DNA from: Flammeovirgaceae bacterium UBA2371
GTDB taxonomy: Bacteria > Bacteroidota > Bacteroidia > Cytophagales > Cyclobacteriaceae
Length of the DNA stretch: 64,000 nucleotides
Direction of reading: 5' to 3'
Assembly (NCBI GenBank): GCA_002345965.1
Contig: DDTF01000034.1
Location: 49,450 to 113,449 of the forward strand
Below, piece after piece: positions 17,130 to 26,178 of this stretch. Made by a program: the position numbers and the translations under genes. The notes under the pieces were generated by a model. The model was not told the origin of the DNA. It saw nothing but the letters and a program-made list of their open reading frames with translations, and made no database searches. Every line of letters begins with the position of its first letter. Position 1 is the first letter of the stretch.

Positions 17130-17854
17130 TAAAAGTAGTAATCATCGATGATGAGCCCTTAGCCAGAAGTATGGTGAAGGAGTACCTGGCTGCCTATCCT
17201 GACATGCAGGTGATGCAGGAATGTGGTGATGGATTTGAGGGTGTGAAGGCCATTACCGCGGTGCAACCCGATCTGATTTTCCTCGACATACAGATGCCAA
17301 AGATCAATGGATTTGAAATGCTGGAGTTGGTAGACAATCCACCATCTGTCATATTCACCACAGCATTTGATGAATATGCCATGCAGGCTTTTGAAACCAA
17401 CGCAGTCGATTATTTACTAAAGCCATTTAGCCAGGAACGATTTGACAAGGCCATTCAAAAATGGAAGAGTCAGAACAAAAGCGCGGTAGGTCCCTTGTTG
17501 GAAGACAGCGTGAAACAACCGGAAGAAAGCAACAGGGTAGTGGTGAAGGTAGGCAGTGCCATTAAAATATTGCCGGTGCAGGAAATTCATTACCTGGAAG
17601 CTTATGATGATTACGTTAAGATTTATACCAAAGAAGGTTTTCATTTGAAGAAGAAAACGATGAACTTCTTTGATAAAGCGCTGGACAACAATCAGTTTGT
17701 ACGTGTACATCGCTCTTATATTATTTCTTTGAGTCAGCTGACTAAAATTGAAATGAAAGAAAAGGACAGTCATGTGGCCAAAATGAAAGATGGTACCGTT
17801 ATACCCATGAGCAAAACAGGGTATGCCCGGCTCAAGGAATTATTGGGAATGTAA
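17126..17854 (+). CDS. LytTR-family response regulator
   Basis: I choose ATG 17126 because it gives an ATGA overlap with the kinase stop, as in the other coupled pairs here, and an N-terminus (IKVVIIDDE) matching the other regulator; an in-frame ATG at 17102 adds eight residues. The product has 242 residues: receiver with D54 in IFLDIQMPK, a conserved LKPFS Lys, a linker, and a LytTR domain (about 145-242, with RVHRSYIISL). It probably binds the GTTYACCTAC pair at 14841-14871 and controls its own operon. Confidence 0.93.
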   Translation: MIKVVIIDDEPLARSMVKEYLAAYPDMQVMQECGDGFEGVKAITAVQPDLIFLDIQMPKINGFEMLELVDNPPSVIFTTAFDEYAMQAFETNAVDYLLKPFSQERFDKAIQKWKSQNKSAVGPLLEDSVKQPEESNRVVVKVGSAIKILPVQEIHYLEAYDDYVKIYTKEGFHLKKKTMNFFDKALDNNQFVRVHRSYIISLSQLTKIEMKEKDSHVAKMKDGTVIPMSKTGYARLKELLGM

Positions 17855-17892
17855 ATTGTTTATGGCACGATGATTGGATTAATACCTGCAAG

Positions 17893-18462
17893 ATGAATTT
17901 CAAATTATTTATTCTGATAATCCTGGCGGCAACATCTTGCAGAATCGCTCAAACGCCAACAGCAGTGAAGGAACCCACCTTGCCTGAAGGAGAGGTGGAG
18001 ATAATAGTAGCCTGCTCAGGCCCGGAATATTTTACCAATGCAGAGGTATTCAGAGCCAATTCAGTGGGTGAGAGCATGGATTTGTCGGTATCCAAGCGCA
18101 AGGCCATGGCCAATGCCAGGGCTGAACTGGCAGCCAGCATTCAAACAACTGTAAAGGCAGTTACCGATAATTACGTAAACTCCAGTGAAAACAATAACAG
18201 GGAAGAAATCGGTGAGCGATTTGAAAGCTTGAACCGCGAAGTGGTCAGTCAGGAGTTGAAAGGCATTCGAAAAATATGTGAAAGGTATTTTCGGACACCG
18301 GATGGAAATTATAAGACCTATGTTGCCATAGAACTTTCTGCTCAGGAATTAGTGACTTCTTATCACAAAAGATTGCAAAACATGCAGGAAGTAACAATTG
18401 ATTTTGACTACGAAAAATTCAAAAAGACATTCGAAGCTGAGATGTTGAAAAACAGCAATTGA
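17893..18462 (+). CDS. LPP20-like lipoprotein
   Basis: A 189-residue protein with a lipoprotein signal (lipobox AATSC, Cys16). The mature part has the pattern of LPP20-fold proteins: a strand, then a helix with KRKAMANARAELAASIQTTVKAV, then EVVSQELKGIRKICERYFRTPDG and a strand YKTYVAIELS. LPP20 proteins are envelope lipoproteins often found with flagellar or surface machinery, generally of unknown function. It follows the response regulator by 38 bases with no terminator visible and may be the last gene of that operon. Confidence 0.75.
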   Translation: MNFKLFILIILAATSCRIAQTPTAVKEPTLPEGEVEIIVACSGPEYFTNAEVFRANSVGESMDLSVSKRKAMANARAELAASIQTTVKAVTDNYVNSSENNNREEIGERFESLNREVVSQELKGIRKICERYFRTPDGNYKTYVAIELSAQELVTSYHKRLQNMQEVTIDFDYEKFKKTFEAEMLKNSN

Positions 18463-18631
18463 GCGCGCGTATTCGAATGCATTCAGATACAAGAAGGAAA
18501 ACTTAAAGCATTAACATCCCTTCTTCTCAAATTTCCTCGTTTTTATTGAACTATTATTTAATTAACCGTGTAGGTTTATTGAAATCAATGTTTCATGGGA
18601 AGAGTACATCCGGCCCACACTGATTTAATAA

Positions 18632-19831
18632 ATGATTAATACGGAAACACAAAAAACCGAGTCAATTGTTCAAGGTACACCCCAACTGTTGCTTGAAAAG
18701 TTCAACAAAGTAAGGGCGCATACACTACACCTTGTGGCGCCACTGTCCACTGAAGATTTTGTGGTTCAGCCAACGGTAGATGTCAGTCCGCCCAAGTGGC
18801 ACATGGCACATACTACCTGGTTCTTCGAAGAATTTTTTCTTGTCAAATACCTCAAGGGGTACCAGCGCTTTCATCCGCGTTATGCATTTCTTTTCAACAG
18901 CTACTATGAAAGTGTCGGAGAGCGTGTCGTAAGACCTGATCGAGGCAATATGTCCAGACCCACTGTTGAAGACATAAAATCTTATCGCGCTTATGTAGAT
19001 CAACACATGAACGAGCTCATCCCCAGCCTGAGTGGTGAAGCGTTGTCGCTGCTGCAATTGTGATTGAATCATGAACAGCAGCATCAGGAGCTCTTGTTAA
19101 CGGATATCAAATACATTCTGGGGCATAACCCTTTGTTTCCCGCTTATGACGAAACATTTGAGGAGACCAAAGACACCTATCCGGAAACGGGTTATGTTAA
19201 AATGGAAGAAGGAGTGTATGAAGTAGGTTATGAAGGAGATGGCTTTCATTTTGACAATGAAAAAAACCGGCATAAAGTATACCTTAATGCATATGAAATA
19301 AGAAAAGGCCTGGTGACCAATGCCGAGTACCTGAAGTTTCTGGGGGCTGGTGCTTATCGGAATCCAAAATACTGGCACAGTGATGCCTGGACATGGATTA
19401 ACGAAAATAATATAGAGAAGCCACTGTATTGGCATCAGATAGAAGGCAAATGGTACCGATATGCCTTGTCAGGATTGCAGGTGTTGGATGAACGTGAACC
19501 AGTAACGCACATTAGTTTTTATGAGGCAGCCGCTTTCGCGGAATGGGCGGGTAAGCGACTCCCTACCGAGTTCGAGTGGGAAGCTGCCAGCGATCAGTTT
19601 ATCTGGGGCGAACGTTGGGAGCATACCAACAGTGCCTATCTTCCTTATCCGGGTTTCCTTAAACCGGATGGAGCGATAGGAGAATACAATGGCAAATTCA
19701 TGGTCAACCAAATGGTGCTTCGGGGAAGTTCGATAGCCACACCTGAAGGTCATTCCAGAAGAAGTTATCGCAATTTTTTTCACCCTTCGCTGCAATGGCA
19801 ATTTTCCGGGATAAGACTATGTAAGAAATAA
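18632..19831 (+). pseudogene. egtB: EgtB-like sulfoxide synthase interrupted by one in-frame TGA
   Basis: The 400-codon frame encodes an iron enzyme that joins a cysteine thiol to hercynine in ergothioneine synthesis. An N-terminal DinB-like domain supplies the metal site: H60 in WHMAH and the HEQQH pair H147/H151. The C-terminal FGE-sulfatase-like domain runs to about residue 399 (RGSSIATPEGHSRRSYRNFF and FSGIRL). Codon 144 is TGA (19061-19063), in the LLQL-stop-LNHEQQH context where relatives usually have Gly; GGA to TGA is a single change. Both sides are otherwise intact and in one frame. The stop separates H60 from the other two ligands, so neither half alone should work. Explanations are a recent nonsense mutation, a base-call error or readthrough. 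egtD follows three bases later. Confidence 0.85.
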
Positions 19832-19834
19832 GCA

Positions 19835-20806
19835 ATGATTCAAACCAACACCTACGATCCAGAAGTATTGTCCGTAGTCGAAGCGGGACTGAGTAAGACA
19901 CCGAAGCGACTGCCCAGTTGGTTGTTTTATGATGCGGTGGGCGACAAGATTTTTCAAGCCATCATGCGCATCCCTGAATATTACCTCACGGCATGTGAGT
20001 TGGATATATTCAAAACTCACAAGGAAAGAATATTGCAACACATAGTAAAAAGCAATGAGGCATTTCAGTTGGTTGAGCTTGGGGCCGGGGATGGTACCAA
20101 AACGGAGGTGTTGTTGGATTACTTTGTGAAAAAGAAAGTTCCTTTTACCTATGTGCCTGTAGATGTATCGCAAGATGTACTGGAGCAGTTGATCGTAAGA
20201 CTGAACAAATCACTTCCAGCATTAAAAATCCATCCTGAAAACAAACTCTATTATCAGGCGCTTGAAGATTTAAATAATGACAGCAGGGAGAAAAAGCTAA
20301 TATTGTTTCTTGGCGCCAACATAGGAAATTTCAATACGGAAGAGGCGGTCGGGTTTGTTAAAAGACTGGCTGCCAATATGAACAACCAGGATCAGTTGCT
20401 GATTGGGTTTGATCTGAAAAAGAATCCCAGATTGATTCAGGCAGCCTATGACGATGCCGGAGGGATTACACGTGAATTCAATTTGAATTTATTGGGTCGC
20501 ATCAATCGTGAAATGGGGGGTGAGTTTGATCTGGAACAGTTTTCTCATTATCCGTATTATGACCCTGAAACAGGAGTGACCAAAAGTTTTTTGGTGAGTG
20601 AGCAGGAACAGGAGATATGGATTGAAGCCATGGGCAAGTCAGTACATTTTGACAAATGGGAAGTCATTCACACGGAAGTATCCCAGAAGTATGATTTGAA
20701 AATGATAAATAGGTTGGCCGATCAGGCAGGACTTCAAATTGTGGATGTGATCTATGACAGCAAAAGGTACTTTGCGGATGTGATTTTTGCACTCAGGGAG
20801 CAGTAA
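19835..20806 (+). CDS. egtD: L-histidine N-alpha-methyltransferase EgtD
   Basis: A 323-residue SAM-dependent methyltransferase that makes hercynine (trimethyl-histidine) from histidine, the first step of ergothioneine synthesis. Length matches characterised EgtD (about 320). Family features are LPSWLFYDAVGDKIFQAI and PEYYLTACE in the N-terminal region, SAM-binding ELGAGDGTKTEVLL (about 74-87), FLGANIGNF and IGFDLKK. The start lies three bases after the egtB frame ends, so the two form an operon. The C-terminus overlaps the convergent acyl-CoA ligase gene by 14 bases. No egtA, egtC or egtE is adjacent. Confidence 0.92.
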   Translation: MIQTNTYDPEVLSVVEAGLSKTPKRLPSWLFYDAVGDKIFQAIMRIPEYYLTACELDIFKTHKERILQHIVKSNEAFQLVELGAGDGTKTEVLLDYFVKKKVPFTYVPVDVSQDVLEQLIVRLNKSLPALKIHPENKLYYQALEDLNNDSREKKLILFLGANIGNFNTEEAVGFVKRLAANMNNQDQLLIGFDLKKNPRLIQAAYDDAGGITREFNLNLLGRINREMGGEFDLEQFSHYPYYDPETGVTKSFLVSEQEQEIWIEAMGKSVHFDKWEVIHTEVSQKYDLKMINRLADQAGLQIVDVIYDSKRYFADVIFALREQ

Positions 20807-22616
20807 GTTTGCTGTACATTTTGTTGATTTCAGTCTCGTAGTTGTTTTCAAGTACTCTCCTTACCGGTTTCATGGTATGGGTGATTTCTCCTTCATCGGC
20901 AGACCAGTCTTTTGCGCACAATACAAAGCCACGCACTTGTCTGAAATTGGGCAACGCTGTATTCAGGGCATCAATTTCAGCTTTAAAGTGATTGATCACC
21001 TTGATGTTGTGAATCATAAATTCAGGGGAAGTCCAATGTATTGCTTTGCTTTTGCACCACGCTTCAAGGATTTCAAAATGTGGGACAATCAATGCAGTCA
21101 CAAAGGGTTTTTGGAAACCAAGAATCAGGCAGCGTTGTATAAAGGGTGATTGCGCAAAATGATTTTGTAAGGGTTGAGGTGCAATGTATTTTCCAGTAGA
21201 GGTTTTAAATATTTCCTTTTTGCGGTCCGTGATTTTCAGGAACCTCTGGTCAACTATTTTGCCAATGTCTCCGGTTCTAAACCAACCATCGGTGGTGAAA
21301 GCCTCCTGCGTGAGGACAGGCTTGTTGAAATAACCTTTCATTACATTAGGACCTTTCACCAATATTTCTCCGGCATCTTCTTCATCGGTATCTACAATGA
21401 GTATTTCAACACCGGGTACCACCAACCCGACAGTGCCAAACCTGTTTAATCCCGGCTCAAACCGATTGATACTGATCAAAGGGGAGGTTTCTGTTAAACC
21501 GTAGCCTTCTACTACCTGAATGCCCGATGCCGCCATGAGCCTCCCAATTTCTGCACGCAGGGTGGCCGCCCCAACTACCATGTATCTGATTTTACCACCA
21601 AGTCTTTTTCTCCATCGATAAAGCACCAGCAGGCGTGCGATGAAGAGTTGAATGCCATAGATGAAACTAATCCGCTCTCTTTCCTTATACTTTTTCCCCA
21701 ACTCAATGGCCCACCGAATGAGTTTGCGACTGACAATATTGTTGGACAACAACTGCTGCTGCAAGTAGTCATACATTTTTTCCAATACACGTGGAACGGA
21801 AGTGCAAAAAACAGGACGTACCGAGGCGAAGTCATCAGCAAAACTTTCACGGCTGTGACTGTAATAGATAGATGTACCAAACGCCAGGTAGGCATAGTTA
21901 ATGGCTCGCTCCAGAATGTGACTGAAGGGCAGAAAACTTAACACCTTGTCTCCTGGGGCCAAAGGGAAAAAGGTAAGTCCGGATTTTAAATTACTGACAA
22001 TGTTGGCATGAGTGAGCATCACCCCCTTGGGTTCACCTGAACTGCCAGATGTGTACATGATGCAGGCGATATCTTCCTCCTGGACAGCGGCTTTGATTAC
22101 ATGGAGATGATTGAGCGATTGTGCATCCGGAGCATGGGGCGCCAGAGGCTTAAAAAAAGTGGTTGATGGAGTGTCTATTTGATAGACAGCAGTGGAGGCT
22201 CCACAGTCTTTAAGAAAATCGATCAAAGGTTTAATATCCTGAGCAATACAAAGGCACAATTTAGCTTTGGTTTCATCAAGAATGGTTTTGAGTTCAGTGT
22301 CTTGCAGGTTGGGGTGAACAGGTACTACGATAAGCCCAGTCTGCTGGCAGGCAAAATCGATGATCATCCATTCCGGTCTTCCAATATGTGGAACGAGTAT
22401 TACCTTGTCTCCCTTTTGAAATCCGTTTTCTATAAACCAACAGGCTACACCATTGACACGATCTTGAAGTTCATGAATTGACAAAGACTTCCATTGCCCC
22501 TGATCGAAGTAGTTAAGGGCAGTTGGGTTAGGGTATTTTTCCTGTTGATACCCAATGAGATCAAATAGTCTTTTGAAATCAATTGCCTCTCTGGTTATGT
22601 TCCTGGCTTCATCCAT
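20793..22616 (-). CDS. Long-chain acyl-CoA synthetase (AMP-forming)
   Basis: A 607-residue ANL-superfamily ligase that activates fatty acids with ATP and CoA. Motifs: P-loop YTSGSSGEPKGV (about 189-200), LPFSHILER, VEGYGLTETSP, DGWFRTGDIG and ITDRKKEIFKTSTGKYIAP with the A8 hinge. The order and length fit long-chain enzymes of the FadD15 type. The gene starts eight bases after the frame of the frameshifted alpha/beta hydrolase would end, so both were probably in one minus-strand operon. It may serve fatty acid uptake or membrane lipid repair. Confidence 0.92.
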   Translation of the reverse strand: MDEARNITREAIDFKRLFDLIGYQQEKYPNPTALNYFDQGQWKSLSIHELQDRVNGVACWFIENGFQKGDKVILVPHIGRPEWMIIDFACQQTGLIVVPVHPNLQDTELKTILDETKAKLCLCIAQDIKPLIDFLKDCGASTAVYQIDTPSTTFFKPLAPHAPDAQSLNHLHVIKAAVQEEDIACIMYTSGSSGEPKGVMLTHANIVSNLKSGLTFFPLAPGDKVLSFLPFSHILERAINYAYLAFGTSIYYSHSRESFADDFASVRPVFCTSVPRVLEKMYDYLQQQLLSNNIVSRKLIRWAIELGKKYKERERISFIYGIQLFIARLLVLYRWRKRLGGKIRYMVVGAATLRAEIGRLMAASGIQVVEGYGLTETSPLISINRFEPGLNRFGTVGLVVPGVEILIVDTDEEDAGEILVKGPNVMKGYFNKPVLTQEAFTTDGWFRTGDIGKIVDQRFLKITDRKKEIFKTSTGKYIAPQPLQNHFAQSPFIQRCLILGFQKPFVTALIVPHFEILEAWCKSKAIHWTSPEFMIHNIKVINHFKAEIDALNTALPNFRQVRGFVLCAKDWSADEGEITHTMKPVRRVLENNYETEINKMYSKLTAP

Positions 22617-22624
22617 AAAATCGG

Positions 22625-23465
22625 CTACGGTTTGTGTGAGGAGGTTTGTGGCTTACCAGATGCGTCAGCAGGGGGCTTGACATAGAGAATATCGTACAAT
22701 ATTTCAAAGAACTCAGGAAAGTCAGGCAGGTTGTTGTGACGGCCATCCACAACAGGATGCAGTGTAATCCTTTTCAGGATAAAGTTCTTTTAACTTCATA
22801 CTTTGTGAATAGGTAATTAGTTTATCACGTGTACCATGAATAATGTGAACCGGGCATCCCACTACTTTTAAATATTGATCAGTGCGCATATCGTATTTGA
22901 GTATCCACTTCAGTGGAGTGAAAAACAAATACCGGTTGACATTGTAATAAAAACTGAAATACGGTGAATCCAGAATCAGCATTCTGGGATTGTTCCATGA
23001 GGCGATTCTCGCGGCTATTCCGCTACCCATCGAACGGCCATAAAGGACAATTTTGCTTTCAGGATAAATTTGAGCCAGCCATTTGTAAATGTATTGGGCG
23101 TCACTGAATACACGTTGCTGACTTCTCTTACCGCTACTTTTACCAAACCCCCTGTAGTCGATCATGAAGAAGTCATAACCATTGCTCAGGAAATCCTTGG
23201 CAAACTTTCCCCAGCCCTTGATACTTTTAGAGTTTCCTTTCAGGTAGTAAACTACCCCTCGGGTGTTTGGTACTTTAAAATGGATGGCATTGATGCGGCC
23301 GCCATCTTCCATATCGAAATTCAACTCTTCAAATGGAAACGGATATTTATAGGTGAAGGTGTGTGCCAGTCGTTCGGGTCTGAAAAAAGCAAGATGCTGA
23401 AAGAAATAGAAGGACACCAGGATGGCGCCATAAACAATACCTATGATGATTAGTGCATTCAACAT
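22625..23465 (-). pseudogene. Alpha/beta hydrolase, frameshifted before the catalytic His
   Basis: The uninterrupted frame (22722-23465) has 247 residues, with an N-terminal membrane anchor, the nucleophile S145 in YGRSMGSG and the acid Asp in HGTRDKL, but it ends in an odd cysteine-rich tail (SCCGWPSQQPA). One extra base around 22767-22774 (GAAAAGG on the minus strand) explains this: shifting frame after PEK restores ITLHPVVDGRHNNLPDF, containing the catalytic His, and runs to a TAG at 22625-22627, giving about 279 residues. The neighbouring paralogue has the matching GAGHKNLSEF at that place. As it stands the protein lacks its His and should be inactive. A sequencing error is equally possible. 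Confidence 0.82.
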
Positions 23466-23512
23466 AACTTCTTAAGATAAGAAGAATGCCCAGCATAATC
23501 ATAGCGCTATGA

Positions 23513-24331
23513 TTATTTTAATACTTGCGCCAGTTGAAGGTGGTAGGCTTCAAATTCACTTAAGTTTTTATGACCAGCACCTTCGATGATTATAAAATCA
23601 TTCTCAGTGTCTAACAAAGGCTTTAGTTTAAGCGCTGAAGACAATGGTACCACCCAATCCTGTGTTCCATGAAAGATTATTTTCTTGCAGGCCACCTTGG
23701 CGAGGGAGTTGGTATTGTTAAGGTTTGCCTCCAGCGGAAAAAGATAATAGGCGGGTAGGAGAGGCCAGTAAATTACATCTTTGAATTCAGCGAATGGAGT
23801 TTCCAATATGAGTAAATCGGGTGTTGTGTGTACCGCCAATGTGGATGCTACGGTAGAGCCAAGCGACCTTCCGTAAATTACCAGTTTTGTATGAGGTATA
23901 TTGACTTTCGTCCAGTTGAGCAAAGTAGCGGCATCCTGGTGGATGTTTTTGTCATTTGAAGTTCCGGAGCTTTTTCCATACCCCCTGTAATCATACATCA
24001 CCACATCATATCCTAAGTCCGTAAAATCGCTTGCGAATTTACCCCAGCGCTGCAGGTTGTCGGCATTGCCATGGGCATAGAAGATCAATCCTTTGGAAGG
24101 TGCAGTGGTCTTGAATAACAGTACGTTCAGTGAATCGTCATTAGCCATGGACACAAAGTATTCTTCATAAGGTTGCTCAAATTGAAACGAATAATCTTTG
24201 GATAACGCAGTGGCCTGAAAAATGAGATAACGGTTGAATTGATAAAAAATAACTAAAGAGAGCAGGTAAACAACGATGACAACAAATACTGCAATCCAGA
24301 CTTTTTTATACTTGAGGGAAGAAAGAAACAT
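23513..24331 (-). CDS. Membrane-anchored alpha/beta hydrolase (intact paralogue)
   Basis: A 272-residue protein with one N-terminal transmembrane helix (about 10-32) and a serine hydrolase domain. The triad is complete: S156 in YGRSLGS, Asp in HGTQDWVVP and His in GAGHKNL near the end. The oxyanion region YAHGNADNLQRWG is typical of the YqkD/BEM46-like group of peptidase S9-like hydrolases. It is a tandem duplicate of the downstream frameshifted gene and shares its layout. Substrate unknown; esterase or lipase activity at the membrane is a reasonable guess. Confidence 0.88.
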   Translation of the reverse strand: MFLSSLKYKKVWIAVFVVIVVYLLSLVIFYQFNRYLIFQATALSKDYSFQFEQPYEEYFVSMANDDSLNVLLFKTTAPSKGLIFYAHGNADNLQRWGKFASDFTDLGYDVVMYDYRGYGKSSGTSNDKNIHQDAATLLNWTKVNIPHTKLVIYGRSLGSTVASTLAVHTTPDLLILETPFAEFKDVIYWPLLPAYYLFPLEANLNNTNSLAKVACKKIIFHGTQDWVVPLSSALKLKPLLDTENDFIIIEGAGHKNLSEFEAYHLQLAQVLK

Positions 24332-24375
24332 GTGAAGGTCTGTTTTGGCGAGGTCAGATTATAAAGCAGACAAAA

Positions 24376-24963
24376 TTAATCGTTTTTTAATTCCCCATTG
24401 AGCACACTCACATTGCTATTGAATGGGTTGCCGGAGCTTCTTCTGAAGGTGACCACCTGGCCAACATGCCAGATCGCATCGGCAATCGGACCATTTAACA
24501 GATTCCAGAACGGGTATTTCACTTCATAGTTGTCGCCTTTGAAGAGGAGGTCAAATCCATTCAGGTCCTTGTCGGTACTCTTTTTTAAAATGTCACTGGC
24601 TGTTTTAAGATTATGGAGTGTCTCACTTCTCAAAATTTCAAAAGGAAGTTGGCTGTTGATCTTGGAGGGTTCGGAGGGAATTCTTTTAGTAGCGTTAACC
24701 AGGTTGAAAGACATTGCGTGAATGTGCTGTAGCGTTTCTTCGCAGGTTCGAGCATCTTCATTGGGTTTGTATTGAAGGTCTTCAGTGCGCAAACCTTCGG
24801 TGGCCCAGTAGTACCTGAATCCGAGACCATCGACCACCCGCGCGGCAACGGTGCCAGCAGTATAGGCCTTTGGATAATCTGGTATTTTAAAGTAGGGCAA
24901 TGTGTCCTGTGAATAGGCTCCAATGGCCATCAAGGAGTAAAGAAGGATAAGATAGGTTTTCAT
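24376..24963 (-). CDS. Secreted DinB-fold protein
   Basis: A 195-residue protein with a signal peptide (LILLYSLMAIGAYSQ) and a four-helix DinB-like body. Probable metal-binding histidines lie in ETLQHIHAMSF (about 76-86) and in DAIWHVGQVVTFRR (about 161-174), the usual positions of the third ligand and the final helix. DinB-fold enzymes often act in thiol chemistry or as damage-response proteins, but a secreted one has no assigned role. Not related to the polymerase DinB next door despite the name. Confidence 0.85.
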   Translation of the reverse strand: MKTYLILLYSLMAIGAYSQDTLPYFKIPDYPKAYTAGTVAARVVDGLGFRYYWATEGLRTEDLQYKPNEDARTCEETLQHIHAMSFNLVNATKRIPSEPSKINSQLPFEILRSETLHNLKTASDILKKSTDKDLNGFDLLFKGDNYEVKYPFWNLLNGPIADAIWHVGQVVTFRRSSGNPFNSNVSVLNGELKND

Positions 24964-25016
24964 GCTGATTGGATTGATTGGTTTAGCATATTTATAAAGC
25001 TCTATTTTTTCTACTG

Positions 25017-26099
25017 TCAGAATAGTCTTAATTGATTGGTTTTTTCAAGGGATTGTTCCGTGATAGCATCGTTAAAATTAGACAATGAAATACCTAAAAG
25101 TCTGATTTTGTGTGAAGTTGGATCCGTGGCTTCCAATAGTTGTTTGGCAGTTTGCTGAATGATGGTCAGGTCATCAACCAAGTCAGGGAAGGAAACACTC
25201 CTTGTAATTTGTTTGAAGTCGTGGTATTTGATTTTTAGGGTGATGGTTCTGCCTTTTAGCTGCTTGTTCCTCAGGCGATCGTGTACCAGCTGTCCAATTT
25301 TATCCAATTCTTCCGTCATTTCTTCCAGTGTGGTAAGGTCGTGAGGAAAGGTATCTTCCGCACCTACAGACTTGGCCTGACGATGAGGTTGCACAGGTCG
25401 GTTGTCTTCGCCTCTCACAATTTTGTAGAAGAATCTTCCGGTTTTCCCAAAGCGTTTTACCAATTCCTCTTCGGTGAGCTTTTTCAAGTCAGCGCCTGTA
25501 TGCAATCCCATGGTTTTCATTTTAGACGCAGTTACTTTGCCAACGCCAAAGAATTTTTCAACGGGAAGCTTTTCCATAAATGCTTCTATTTTGGATGGAC
25601 CAATGAAGCTAATGCCATTGGGTTTATTGAGGTCAGAGGCAATTTTGGCAACGAACTTATTGATAGATACACCGGCAGAGGCAGTTAAGTCCAATTCGGC
25701 TTTAATGGCAGCCCTGATCATTTCAGCGATGTCTATGGCTGATCCGATGTTTTGTTTATCTACGGTAACATCCAGATAAGCTTCGTCCAGTGAAAGCGGC
25801 TCAATGATATCTGTGTAGCGCTGAAAAATGTTTCTGATTTTTCGAGATACATCCTTGTAGACATCGAATCGCGGTTTGACAAAGATCAAATCAGGGCATA
25901 ACTGTACGGCTTGTTTGGATGACATGGCCGAACGAATACCGAACTTCCTCGCTTCATAGCTGGCTGCAGCCACTACACCACCACGTCCCTGAGGCGAGCC
26001 ACCCACCACCAATGGTTTTCCTTTGTAAAAAGGATTGTCTCGCTGCTCTATGGAGGCATAGAAGGCATCCATATCGATATGAATAATCTTTCGAAGCAT
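25017..26099 (-). CDS. dinB: DNA polymerase IV (Y-family, translesion)
   Basis: From the ATG at 26099 the product has 360 residues; the open frame extends six residues further, but LRKIIHIDMDAFYASIEQRD is the conserved N-terminus. Catalytic acidic motifs DMDAFYASIE and SLDEAYLDV are intact, and the thumb and little-finger regions follow in order. The C-terminus QLRLF is a canonical sliding-clamp-binding motif, so the protein is complete. It copies past DNA lesions at low fidelity. No LexA-like site was noticed upstream. Confidence 0.95.
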   Translation of the reverse strand: MLRKIIHIDMDAFYASIEQRDNPFYKGKPLVVGGSPQGRGGVVAAASYEARKFGIRSAMSSKQAVQLCPDLIFVKPRFDVYKDVSRKIRNIFQRYTDIIEPLSLDEAYLDVTVDKQNIGSAIDIAEMIRAAIKAELDLTASAGVSINKFVAKIASDLNKPNGISFIGPSKIEAFMEKLPVEKFFGVGKVTASKMKTMGLHTGADLKKLTEEELVKRFGKTGRFFYKIVRGEDNRPVQPHRQAKSVGAEDTFPHDLTTLEEMTEELDKIGQLVHDRLRNKQLKGRTITLKIKYHDFKQITRSVSFPDLVDDLTIIQQTAKQLLEATDPTSHKIRLLGISLSNFNDAITEQSLEKTNQLRLF

Positions 26100-26178
26100 C
26101 GAGCACGAATTTCTCAATTACAGGAATGAATTAAAATCTTTTGATGATTTAAAACTAAAATGACAGCTGATACTTACC

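Noticed and set aside
18475..18484. GAATGCATTC palindrome upstream of egtB
   Set aside because: Ten bases is within chance expectation and it is far from the start codon.
19061..19063. Selenocysteine at the egtB TGA
   Set aside because: The expected residue is Gly rather than Cys, no downstream hairpin of SECIS type was seen, and the downstream frame is an ordinary continuation.
19061..19063. UGA reassigned to glycine, as in some candidate phyla
   Set aside because: Several genes in this window end at TGA at natural C-termini (for example at 5050, 16104, 17129 and 18462).
22760..22780. Programmed frameshift in the alpha/beta hydrolase
   Set aside because: No classic slippery heptamer with downstream structure is visible and the paralogue needs none; mutation or sequence error is simpler.
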